DNA from: Hyalangium ruber
GTDB taxonomy: Bacteria > Myxococcota > Myxococcia > Myxococcales > Myxococcaceae
Direction of reading: 5' to 3'
NCBI RefSeq assembly: GCF_034259325.1
Contig: NZ_JAXIVS010000003.1
Location: 186,001 to 250,000 of the forward strand
Length of the DNA stretch: 64,000 nucleotides
Shown here: positions 55,601 through 64,000 of the stretch, piece by piece
Numbering within the stretch: the stretch's first letter is position 1
How the letters are laid out: the number at the start of each line of letters is the position of its first letter
The notes under the pieces: model-generated
Seen by the model: the letters and a program-made list of their open reading frames with translations, nothing else
Databases searched by the model: none
Told to the model about the DNA's origin: nothing
Translations under genes and position numbers: made by a program

Positions 55601-56278
55601 ACGCCCGAGGCGAAGGCGGAGGACAACGCCACGCTGCTGACGATGGACGTGACGCTCAAGCCGGACGGCAGCGCGGTGGTGGCGGGCGCGAGCACGGTGA
55701 CGGGACAAACGGCGCCGGAGTACCGCCGGGCGTACCGGGCGGTGGCCACGCGCAAGTCCACCTTTGAGCGCGCCTGGGCGCAGAGCTTCCCAGGGCTGAC
55801 GGTGAACGAGGTGAAGCTCAACGACACCACGCGGCTGGACGAGGACGTGGCGGTGGACTTCAACATGAGCATCCCGCGCTACGCGGAGGTGCTCAACGGC
55901 GGGGCGCTGCGCTTCCTGCCCTTCGGCACCGGGCGCACCTACCAGCAGGTGTACGCCGCGCTGGCCGAGCGCCGCTACGACTTGCAGATGCAGGGCCCGT
56001 GGATGAACCGCTTCACGCTGCGCTACACGCTGCCGGCGGGCTACACGGTGGCGGAGCTGCCGCAGACCCTGGACGAGCAGACGCCGTGGGGCAAGGTACG
56101 GCTCACCTACCGCGAGGAGGGCGGCAAGCTCATCGCGGACGGCGAGCTGGTGCTGAGCAAGGCGCGCATCAAGGTGGACGACTACCACCCGTTCCGCGAG
56201 TTCCTCGGCCGGGTGGACCGGGCCTTCGGGCGCAAGGTGGTGCTGAAGCCCGGCCCGGGGCAGACTGCCACGCGCTGA
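52604..56278 (+). CDS. Exported TPR/DUF3857/transglutaminase-like protein
   Basis: A 1224-residue protein with signal peptide MSRFTWLAALLVLTCPLLAPAKA. Residues about 30-290 are a beta-rich binding part (VALALGTSGAYRLWVNGQPAA); about 300-600 are TPR repeats; about 610-800 a DUF3857 domain (VKVLNMRGVETFRTWPVAYSP). About 850-970 form a transglutaminase-like domain with C910 (FGDCKDKA), H953 (FNHAIVYV) and D966 (LDGTAEF) as the papain-like triad. The C-terminal 220 residues are a beta-sandwich. DUF3857-transglutaminase proteins occur in Bacteroidetes and myxobacteria, role unknown, perhaps peptide or wall modification. The TAXI gene follows 19 bp later and is likely cotranscribed. Confidence 0.88.
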   Translation: MSRFTWLAALLVLTCPLLAPAKAAGPAAESAQASATRALELASSPRGTAYLIRMHGLVDELEDLTPLVSTYAQIASKRTADPGTRATATMLLMDLERSRGRTVRAAEVHRALGFLGDFYVVGGFENEGKAGCDTDFGPEAAALDLSAKFAGAKGREVSWRRLSVTPTDGYVDLATAVRPNREAVAYALTWLEAPEETRVALALGTSGAYRLWVNGQPAAREERYNLPRPDQSRVSVRLRKGLNRVLLKVCQESGPLGFYLRQEPVSGGRGPVRAVLPATPPGLERAPAPTPQPLPTVTSALKELVAKKPEDATLRGEYATVLSFFRAYDEREHTATVEAERAARAAPADESLQLLAATNHRDDLNLRRQFLEAALKAAPDSAAARVALAEHELDRGHPERVPALLEPVVKKTPEAAAAALTLARAYEALGEQVRAYTQVEELFRRLPGVPRVVRAATMASRKLERSQEVLDRLRVLLALRYDDSSSRRLLASSLADMGQVNEAASEYARQLVLNPFDNDSRVRLAELKAANGQPDAAKTLFSEAQALSPDEPEVYEREGRALLAAGQRDEALVAFERSLALRPQNPGLKETVRTLKGESSTGTRYLVDAAPLMKEGEAYPTEDAVYLVESTYVRVQKSGLQSRLHQMAVKVLNMRGVETFRTWPVAYSPDRQEVKILRARVTKPDGSVVESYGETERNMNEPWTGMYYDARYKMLNFPALAPGDVLELQYRLEDTAQENLLSDYYGDVEHMQGMYPKVHYQFLVDMPKERPLFSNSSKLPGLAATKEELEGGRTLYRWTGKGVPKVVPEPGMPGWTDNVTPLHVSTYKTWDQVGRYWWGLVRDQLKPNDEVKQTVEQVLKGVDRKDERAVVNAIYNFVVTNTRYVALEFGIHGYKPYRVDRVLARRFGDCKDKASLIHTMLTLAGVESRMVLLRMRTLGGIGEEPASLAAFNHAIVYVPKFQLYLDGTAEFHGSRELPSADRVANVLIVATDGSSTFLTTPEAKAEDNATLLTMDVTLKPDGSAVVAGASTVTGQTAPEYRRAYRAVATRKSTFERAWAQSFPGLTVNEVKLNDTTRLDEDVAVDFNMSIPRYAEVLNGGALRFLPFGTGRTYQQVYAALAERRYDLQMQGPWMNRFTLRYTLPAGYTVAELPQTLDEQTPWGKVRLTYREEGGKLIADGELVLSKARIKVDDYHPFREFLGRVDRAFGRKVVLKPGPGQTATR

Positions 56279-56297
56279 ACGCCCTAGGCTTCGCGGA

Positions 56298-57656
56298 ATG
56301 AAGACGGACAAGATCAAGGAACAGCTCCGGCGCACGCTGCGCCGGGACTTGTGGCTGGCGCTCGGACCGGCGCTGCTCGTCATCGGCGCCGCGTTCGCGG
56401 TGACGTTCGTCTTCGTCAAGCCCGCCCCGCCCAAGACGCTCGTGATCGCCACGGCGCAGGACGAGGGCGGCTTCCGGTACTTCGCGCGGCGCTACCAGGA
56501 GATCCTCAAGAAGCACGGCATCACCCTGGAGATCCGCCCGACGAAGGGCTCGGTCACCAGCGTCGAGCTGCTGACGCAGGAGGACAGCGGGGTGGACGTC
56601 GCGTTCGTGCAGAGCGGCGCGACCACCGGAGAGAAGGCGCCGAACGTCGTCTCGCTCGGCAGCCTCTCGTACGTGCCCCTGTGGGTCTTCTACCGGGGCG
56701 AGCCCGTCGAGGACGTGCGCCAGCTCCAGGGCCGGCGCATCGCGGTGGGGCCCGCCGAGAGCGGTACGCGCGCCCTGGCCCTCACCATCCTGGAAGCCAA
56801 CGGCGTGGCCAAGGCTCCCACGGAGCTACTGCCCCTCGAACGGGACGCGGCCATCGAGCAGCTCAAGCAGGGCACCCTCGACGCGGTGTTCCTGGTCTCC
56901 CCGGCGGAGACCCCGGCCATCAAGAAGCTCACCGCGGTGCCCGGCATCCGGCTGCTGAGCTTCACGCGCGCCGAGGCCTACGCCCGCAAGTTCCCGTACC
57001 TGTCCAAGCACGTGCTGCCCCGAGGCGTGTTCGATCTCGCGGCGGACGTCCCGGAGCGGGACGTGCTGCTGGTGGCGCCCACGGCGAACCTCGTGGCGCG
57101 CGACTCGCTGCACCCGGCGCTGGCGTACCTGCTCATGCGCGCGGCGAGCGAGGTCCACGGCAGCGCGGGCATGCTCGACCGCACGGGTGAGTTCCCGGCG
57201 CCGCTGGAGGCGGGCTTTCCGCTGAGCAGCGAGGCCCGTCGCTACTACGAGGCCGGCGTCCCCCTGCTGCAGCGCTACCTGCCCTTCTGGGCCGCCAACC
57301 TGGTGGACCGGCTCTGGGTGATGCTGGTGCCCATCATCGCCGTGGTGGTGCCGCTGGCGCGCGCCGTGCCCGCCGTGTTCCTGTGGCGGGTTCGCTCGCG
57401 CATCTTCCGCTGGTACGCGCGGCTGAAGGAGATCGAACTCCAGCTCGAGGAGAACCCCGGGCGGGAGATGCTCGAGGACATGCTGCGGCGGCTCGATGAG
57501 GCGGAGCGAGAGGTGAACCGGATTCCGCTCCCCCTCTCGTACGCCGAGAACCTCTACTACTTCCGCGAGCACATCGACGTCGTGCGCCGGCGGCTCACCC
57601 GCCGGCTCTCGGGAGCGCCCGAGGGCAAGGACGCCGGCATCAAGGCGACCGGCTGA
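56298..57656 (+). CDS. TAXI-family TRAP-type substrate-binding protein, membrane-anchored
   Basis: A 452-residue protein with an N-terminal membrane helix (about 21-41, LALGPALLVIGAAFAVTFVFV). The TAXI solute-binding domain follows (TLVIATAQDEGGFRYFARRYQEIL, SVTSVELLTQEDSGVDVAFVQSG, RIAVGPAESGTRALALTILEANG), then a second helix pair (about 335-365, LWVMLVPIIAVVVPLARAVPAVFLW) and a coiled-coil tail. TAXI proteins normally feed TRAP permeases; none is adjacent and the second membrane segment is unusual, so this one may act in signalling or in a stand-alone system. It follows the TPR/transglutaminase gene. Confidence 0.85.
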   Translation: MKTDKIKEQLRRTLRRDLWLALGPALLVIGAAFAVTFVFVKPAPPKTLVIATAQDEGGFRYFARRYQEILKKHGITLEIRPTKGSVTSVELLTQEDSGVDVAFVQSGATTGEKAPNVVSLGSLSYVPLWVFYRGEPVEDVRQLQGRRIAVGPAESGTRALALTILEANGVAKAPTELLPLERDAAIEQLKQGTLDAVFLVSPAETPAIKKLTAVPGIRLLSFTRAEAYARKFPYLSKHVLPRGVFDLAADVPERDVLLVAPTANLVARDSLHPALAYLLMRAASEVHGSAGMLDRTGEFPAPLEAGFPLSSEARRYYEAGVPLLQRYLPFWAANLVDRLWVMLVPIIAVVVPLARAVPAVFLWRVRSRIFRWYARLKEIELQLEENPGREMLEDMLRRLDEAEREVNRIPLPLSYAENLYYFREHIDVVRRRLTRRLSGAPEGKDAGIKATG

Positions 57657-57662
57657 GCGCCT

Positions 57663-58037
57663 CTACTGGTGCAGCGAGCAGTACTGGATCTGCGCGAACC
57701 CGGCGTGGGCGGGGTCGGGCTGAACCTGGATGCGCAGCATGGGGCTGCTGCCGGTCCCGCGGCTCAGGTTGACCTGCTCGGCCAGGGCCAGGCAGCGCTG
57801 CAGCACGACCTGATCCTGGCTGGCGTAGACGCCCTGGATGCCCGAGCTGGCACCGTAGGCCGTGCCGACGATGCTGAAGTACGGCGTGCTGGTGATGTAC
57901 TTCGAGTAGTGGCCAACCGTCGCGATGGAGGTGAAGTCGAGGTTGGCGCTGGTGTACCAGGTGGTCGCGTGGGCCGGGACCGCGTACAGGGCCAGGGGCA
58001 GCGCGAAGAACAGCTTCTGAAGAGCCTTCAGCTTCAT
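57663..58037 (-). CDS. Small exported protein, unknown
   Basis: A 124-residue protein with signal peptide MKLKALQKLFFALPLALYAVPAHA and a GAGAGGAAG ribosome binding site. The mature 100 residues are beta-rich (TTWYTSANLDFTSIA, YFSIVGTAYGASSGIQGVY) with two Cys (LQRCLALAEQ, QYCSLHQ) that may form a disulfide. No family recognised. It ends seven bases from the convergent TAXI gene. Confidence 0.75.
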   Translation of the reverse strand: MKLKALQKLFFALPLALYAVPAHATTWYTSANLDFTSIATVGHYSKYITSTPYFSIVGTAYGASSGIQGVYASQDQVVLQRCLALAEQVNLSRGTGSSPMLRIQVQPDPAHAGFAQIQYCSLHQ

Positions 58038-58075
58038 GAACTTCCTCTCTCGGGTGAGATGTCCAACGCCGGAGA

Positions 58076-58103
58076 GGATAGGTACAGCTTTTACCTGCTA
58101 TCC
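58076..58103. promoter_or_regulatory. Inverted repeat in a divergent promoter region
   Basis: GGATAGGTA and TACC/TATCC arms, with a 3-nt bulge in the right arm, around a 7-nt centre. It lies between two small divergent exported proteins, in an AT-richer patch. It may be an operator or a transcript hairpin; which one is not clear. Confidence 0.35.
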
Positions 58104-58187
58104 ACACTTTTAGACTTACTGAAGAGGAAGTAACAGATTTGGGGGTCCTCGGTTTTGAAGCGGCACAACACTTACGAGGACCCCACG

Positions 58188-58685
58188 ATGACCGCCCGGC
58201 CCCCTCTGCCGCTCTTCTCCCCGCGAAGCCTCGCCGCGCTGTTCACCCTCTCCTTGGCGACGGGATGTTTCCCCTCCGAGGAAGCCGCTCGGGAGACCGA
58301 GATCGAGCAGATCCCCCTTCACATGGAGCGCACGCAGGACGCGCTGCGCTTCTCCTGGGACGGCGACATGGTCCACCGCGTCGACGTCATCCAGTGCGAG
58401 TCGGCCCCGCTGCAGGAGCACTGCGCCTGCAATGGCTCGCTCGTGTGGGGACTGGGCGCCGGCGAGACCGAGAAGTTCCACGAGGTGGCGCTCGCGGAGC
58501 CCTTCATCGCCTCTCCCCTCCAGTACGGGGTGACGCCGGGGAGCGACCGCAAGGCCTATGCGCCCCGCCCGCTCGTGGCCGGCAAGACGTACCTCGTGCA
58601 GGCGGTGCGCGTGGCCCCCTGCGAGTACGGGCCCAACGACTGTCAGAAGATGGTCGCGCGGGGCTGCCAGAGCATCGTCTGGTGA
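58188..58685 (+). CDS. Putative lipoprotein, unknown
   Basis: A 165-residue protein with signal MTARPPLPLFSPRSLAALFTLSLATGCFPS, lipobox ATGC. GAGGA precedes the ATG at 58188; a longer frame from 58155 is less likely. Mature part: SWDGDMVHRVDVIQCES and CACNGSLVWGLGAGE, five or six Cys in all (QCES, EHCACNG, PCEYGPNDCQKM, GCQS), probably disulfides. The strand order recalls a small secreted beta-sandwich. Divergent from the small exported protein at 57663-58037. Confidence 0.7.
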   Translation: MTARPPLPLFSPRSLAALFTLSLATGCFPSEEAARETEIEQIPLHMERTQDALRFSWDGDMVHRVDVIQCESAPLQEHCACNGSLVWGLGAGETEKFHEVALAEPFIASPLQYGVTPGSDRKAYAPRPLVAGKTYLVQAVRVAPCEYGPNDCQKMVARGCQSIVW

Positions 58686-58882
58686 GCGGGGTGAAGACGA
58701 CCCACCCGCGTCACCCCACGGGGCATGGCACCACGGGATTCTAGACGCGGGCGCGTGCAAGGGTGACCAACGCACGCGCCACAGGTTGGATACCCAGGCT
58801 TTCCCCTCCCCCCCTCGCTTGACTGGCACGCCTCAGGAATGATGGTTGAGAGCCAGTGCCTTGCGCTCCGGGGGGAGGCGAA

Positions 58883-61276
58883 ATGGCGGGCCGCACCCAG
58901 CTCCATGGCTTCTCGCTCATCCGACTCCTGATCTGGAGCGCGGCGATCATTCCCCCCTGTGTCGGCGTCATCGTCATGGTGGGCTGGATCCGGACGTTGC
59001 CCTCACTGACGTCGATGGTGCCCGGCCTGCCGAAGATGAGCCCCAACTCCGCCCTCGGCCTCATCCTCGGCGGCATGGCCCTGGGGCTGCTCCACGCCCT
59101 CACTCCGGGACGGCTCCGCCGCGCGGCGGGGCTCGTGGCGGCCTGGGGACTCATCCTCATCGGTGCCGCCACCCTGCTCCAGCTCCTCAGCGGCAGGGAC
59201 CTGGGCGTCCAGGTCCTCTTGTTCCGGTGGACGGACTGGGCCTCGAGGACTCCGCCGCACCTGACCTCGGCCAACACCGCGGCCTGCTTCGTCCTGCTCG
59301 GCTCCGCGCTGCTCCTGCTCGGGCGCCGCGCTCCGACCTCCCCCAAGTGGGCGACCACGCTCGTCCTCCTGGCATTCATCGGCGCGCTGCGCGCCCTCAA
59401 TGGCTACATCCACGGGGCCCTCCGGTTCGCGGACGCACCGCAGCTCATCCCCTTCATCGGCATGGGGCTCCACACCTCGCTGGCGATTTTGCTGCTCGGG
59501 GTGGGAATCCTGTGCGCGAGACCGGAGGAGGGGCTGGTGGGTCTGCTCACCCGGGACACGCTCGGGGGCTTCCTCGCGCGCCGTCTGGTCCCGGTGGGGC
59601 TGCTGGGTCCCCTGCTGGCGGATGGAGCGCTGGAGTTGCTCCACCGGGCCGGCCTCATCAGCGAGCTGGCGAAGGCTCCCCTCTTCTCCACCGTGATGAG
59701 CCTGGGGGGCGTGGCGCTGGTCTTCCTGGCCGCGGTGGCGCTCAACCGCATCGACACCGAGCGCCGCCAGGCCAACGCCGCGCTCGAGGCCTCCGAGGCG
59801 CGCTACCGCGGCTTGCTGGAGTCGGCGCCGGACGCCGTCGTCACCGCAGACCGCTTCGGGCGGATCATCTTCATCAACGCCCAGGCGGAGCGGGTGTTTG
59901 GCTACCCGCGAGAGGAGCTGCTCGGCCAGAAGGTCGAGGTGCTCGTCCCGGAGCGCCTGCGCGAGGCGCACCGCCGCCAACGGGAGGCGTACGTGGCCGC
60001 GCCCACCATCCGCAAGATGGGCCAGGGGCTGGCGCTGCGGGGCCTGCGCAAGGACGGCTCCGAGCTTCCGCTGGACATCAGCCTCAGCCCCTTGCAGTCG
60101 CAGGACGGGCTCTCCGTCACCACCATCATCCGGGATGTGACGGAGCGCGAGCAGTACCTGGAGCGCCTGAACGCCGCTCGCACCGAGGCGGAGCGTGAGC
60201 GCGTCCTGCTCCAGACGGTGGTGGACAGCGCCCCGGTGGGCATCCTCTTCGTGGATCCCTTGAAGGACGAGGTGCGGCTCAACTCCGCGCTCCAGGCCCT
60301 GATGGGCGAGCCCATGGAGTCCCCCGCGGGGCGGCGGCAATACCTCGGGCGCCTCCGCCACACGGATGGGCGGCCCGTGAGCTTCGAGGAGCTCCCCTCC
60401 ACCCGAGCCCTGGCCGGTGAGGAGGTGCCCCCGGAGGAATACCTCGTCCAGAATCCGGACCGACGCATCCCCGTGCTCACGTCGGCGGCGCCGGTGCGCT
60501 GGGCCAACGGGGAGGTGCGAGGCGTGGTGGTCTCCATCCAGGACATCTCCGCCCGCCAGGAGCTGGAGCGCCTGCGGCAGGAATATGTGGGGCTCATCAC
60601 CCATGACCTGCGCACGCCCCTGCAGAACATCACCCTGCGCACCCAGTTGCTGCAGCGCGCGCTCAAGCAGAAGGGCCTCTCGAAGGAGGCCACCACCGCG
60701 GAGGCCCTGCTGCGCAACGCGCGGCAGATGAAGGAGATGGTGGAGGAGCTGCTGGAGAGCTCGCGCCTGGAGGCGGGGCAGGTGGAGCTGCACCGTGAGC
60801 CGATGGACCTGGTGCGCTTCCTCGAGGAGGTGGTCGAGCGGGATGTCCCGCCCGATGAGCGCGAGCGACTGCGGCTGGAGGTGTCCACGCCGGTGCCCTG
60901 GGTGCCCGTGGACGCGCCACGCCTGGAGCGAGTGGTGGTGAACCTGCTGACCAACGCGCTCAAGTACGGCACACCCGGCACGCCCGTGGTGGTGCGCCTG
61001 GAGCAGCAGGGCGCGCAGCTCCAGGTGTCGGTGCGAGATCAGGGGCCAGGGCTCAAGCCCGAGGAGCTCCCCCGGCTCTTCACCAAGTTCTACCGGACCC
61101 AGTCGGGCCGCAGCGCGCAGGGCGTGGGCCTGGGGCTGTACATCAGCCGGCTCATCATCGAGGCGCATGGAGGCCGTATCTCCGTGCAGAGCACGGCGGG
61201 CCAGGGCTCCACCTTCACCTTCACGCTGCCGGTGGTGCCGCCGCACGCGCGAGAGGAGCGGGCGGAGCCTCGGTGA
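58883..61276 (+). CDS. Membrane PAS-PAS histidine kinase
   Basis: A 797-residue sensor kinase. The N-terminal 290 residues carry seven to eight hydrophobic helices (MASE-like sensing region). PAS domain 1 is at about 305-430 (YRGLLESAPDAVVTADRFGRIIFINAQAERVFGY), PAS 2 at about 445-555 (LLQTVVDSAPVGILFVDP). HisKA follows with phosphoacceptor H574 in LITHDLRTPLQN, then a HATPase with N box NLLTNALKYG and G boxes DQGPGL and GVGLGLYISRLI. GGGGGAGG precedes the ATG at 58883. No response regulator is adjacent. The signal may be a lipid-soluble molecule or redox state sensed in the membrane (inference). Confidence 0.92.
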   Translation: MAGRTQLHGFSLIRLLIWSAAIIPPCVGVIVMVGWIRTLPSLTSMVPGLPKMSPNSALGLILGGMALGLLHALTPGRLRRAAGLVAAWGLILIGAATLLQLLSGRDLGVQVLLFRWTDWASRTPPHLTSANTAACFVLLGSALLLLGRRAPTSPKWATTLVLLAFIGALRALNGYIHGALRFADAPQLIPFIGMGLHTSLAILLLGVGILCARPEEGLVGLLTRDTLGGFLARRLVPVGLLGPLLADGALELLHRAGLISELAKAPLFSTVMSLGGVALVFLAAVALNRIDTERRQANAALEASEARYRGLLESAPDAVVTADRFGRIIFINAQAERVFGYPREELLGQKVEVLVPERLREAHRRQREAYVAAPTIRKMGQGLALRGLRKDGSELPLDISLSPLQSQDGLSVTTIIRDVTEREQYLERLNAARTEAERERVLLQTVVDSAPVGILFVDPLKDEVRLNSALQALMGEPMESPAGRRQYLGRLRHTDGRPVSFEELPSTRALAGEEVPPEEYLVQNPDRRIPVLTSAAPVRWANGEVRGVVVSIQDISARQELERLRQEYVGLITHDLRTPLQNITLRTQLLQRALKQKGLSKEATTAEALLRNARQMKEMVEELLESSRLEAGQVELHREPMDLVRFLEEVVERDVPPDERERLRLEVSTPVPWVPVDAPRLERVVVNLLTNALKYGTPGTPVVVRLEQQGAQLQVSVRDQGPGLKPEELPRLFTKFYRTQSGRSAQGVGLGLYISRLIIEAHGGRISVQSTAGQGSTFTFTLPVVPPHAREERAEPR

Positions 61277-61293
61277 AACCTCTTGCCAGATGC

Positions 61294-61321
61294 GACCGAC
61301 CGGTCATATGACCGGTCGGTC
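61294..61321. promoter_or_regulatory. Perfect 28-bp palindrome abutting the TetR start
   Basis: Two exact 14-bp arms beginning GACCGACCGGTCAT meet with no spacer at 61307/61308. The palindrome ends two bases before the TetR ATG at 61324. GACCGACCGGTC-type sites are common TetR-family operators, so autorepression is likely. It leaves no room for a normal ribosome binding site. Confidence 0.85.
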
Positions 61322-61323
61322 AC

Positions 61324-61986
61324 ATGCCCACGAGCACATTCTTTCGCCTCCCCGAGGAGCGGAGGGATCGCCTGGTGAACGAGGCGATCGCCGAGTTCTC
61401 CGACCGGCCCTACATCGAAGCCTCGCTGTCACAGATCGCGCGCCGCGCGCGCATCCCCAAGGGCAGCGTGTACCAATACTTCGAGGACAAGCTGGACCTG
61501 TACCGCTGGCTGCTCACGGAGGAGGCGCCGCGACGCAAGCGCGCGTTCATCGGCGCGGCGAGCCGGGAGGGTGACTTCTGGGCGCGGCTGGAGACGCACA
61601 TCGAGCGCGGCATGGCGTTCCTCGTCGAGCACCCGCGCCTGGCGCGCCTCTCCGCGGCGGCGGCGGATCCCACGGCGAACGTGGAAGTCCGCGGCCTGCA
61701 CAAGGCCATCTGCGAGGCTGGCCTCGTGGAGCTTCGGGCGGTGCTCGCGGAGGGAGCGGCGAGCGGAGCCTTGAAGGCCCCCGACCTGGACGTGGCGACA
61801 CGGCTGGTCTCCACCATCATCGGCCCGGGTTTGACCGATCTGGTGCTCCAGGAGCTTGGGGCGGAACTGCACGAAGTGCTGGCCTCGGACTCGCTCCGCA
61901 AGCGGCTGGGCTCCAAGAGCCGCCGCCGGCTCTCTCAACAAGCGGTCCTCTTCATCCGAAATGGCCTGGGCACATCCAGGCCCTAG
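61324..61986 (+). CDS. TetR-family regulator
   Basis: A 220-residue repressor. MPTSTFFRLPEERRDRLVNEAIAEF is a typical TetR start, and the helix-turn-helix is SLSQIARRARIPKGSVYQYFEDKLDLYRWL (about residues 33-62). The C-terminal 150 residues are helical with no assigned ligand family. It begins two bases after a perfect palindrome that it presumably binds. It is followed 15 bp later by an SDR gene, so the two form an autoregulated operon; the SDR is a likely target. Confidence 0.92.
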   Translation: MPTSTFFRLPEERRDRLVNEAIAEFSDRPYIEASLSQIARRARIPKGSVYQYFEDKLDLYRWLLTEEAPRRKRAFIGAASREGDFWARLETHIERGMAFLVEHPRLARLSAAAADPTANVEVRGLHKAICEAGLVELRAVLAEGAASGALKAPDLDVATRLVSTIIGPGLTDLVLQELGAELHEVLASDSLRKRLGSKSRRRLSQQAVLFIRNGLGTSRP

Positions 61987-62001
61987 CGAAAGGAAACTCG
62001 A

Positions 62002-64000
<1,999 letters not shown>

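Noticed and set aside
53360-56452. 1030-codon open frame on the minus strand
   Set aside because: Antisense shadow of the TPR/DUF3857/transglutaminase gene, with His/Arg/Leu-rich low-complexity translation and no family match; caused by GC bias.
59003-61246. 747-codon open frame on the minus strand
   Set aside because: Antisense shadow of the histidine kinase; no start signal and no recognisable domain.

Overview
The window is chromosomal DNA of very high GC with strong G/C preference at third codon positions. Its gene content points to a myxobacterium of the Cystobacterineae type (Myxococcus/Archangium/Cystobacter relatives). This rests on Hanks-type Ser/Thr kinases with Cys-rich tails, a giant kinase/ATPase/histidine-kinase fusion, an NtrC-type sigma-54 activator, many lipoproteins, XRE-STAND regulators and a SitA-like lipoprotein toxin cassette. 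The genus call is inference. No tRNA, rRNA, CRISPR array, insertion sequence or origin was seen.

Layout. 1-6.1 kb: the end of a probable Nudix hydrolase, a sigma-54 response regulator, a periplasmic coiled-coil protein preceded by a -24/-12-like promoter, a lipoprotein, a beta-barrel and a membrane Ser/Thr kinase closed by a terminator. 6.1-10 kb: a lipoprotein, a small membrane protein that looks frameshifted, a DUF998-type membrane protein and a SUKH-like protein. 10-16.2 kb: the 1763-residue sensor fusion and an NmrA-type reductase. 16.3-19.6 kb: two effector-like proteins, one with colicin-like hydrophobic C-terminal segments and one calpain/papain-like. 19.7-22.5 kb: a PEP-mutase-like/CMD operon divergent from a MocR regulator. 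22.5-26.9 kb: an XRE-STAND-TPR regulator divergent from a 2OG-Fe(II) oxygenase, then a lipoprotein. 26.9-34 kb: porin plus MHS transporter, FAD oxidase and amidohydrolase divergent around a palindrome, and a TetR regulator. This looks like a catabolic locus.

34-43 kb: a secreted nuclease, a lipoprotein, a vanadium-haloperoxidase-family protein convergent and overlapping with an FG-GAP/ASPIC/thioredoxin gene split by an in-frame TGA, then a lipoprotein toxin/immunity pair (Tox-REase-5-like/Imm52-like) plus a GST gene, bracketed by ~75-bp direct repeats. 43-52.4 kb is mostly housekeeping: proA-rsfS-rlmH, an RtcB-family ligase, gpmI, a ComF-family gene and an orphan CheW. 52.6-57.7 kb: a TPR/DUF3857/transglutaminase protein and a TAXI-type binding protein. 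57.7-64 kb: two small exported proteins, a PAS histidine kinase, a TetR-SDR operon with a 28-bp perfect palindrome touching its start, a cytochrome P450 remnant, and the start of a surface protein with carboxypeptidase-regulatory-like domains that runs off the end.

The most interesting points are: (1) the in-frame TGA at 38225-38227, followed by a hairpin resembling a bacterial SECIS, in an otherwise intact frame; (2) the repeat-flanked SitA-like toxin cassette; (3) rlmH, whose family N-terminus is encoded but has only a CTG start overlapping the rsfS stop; (4) several well-formed operators (31799-31815, 61294-61321, 25106-25135).
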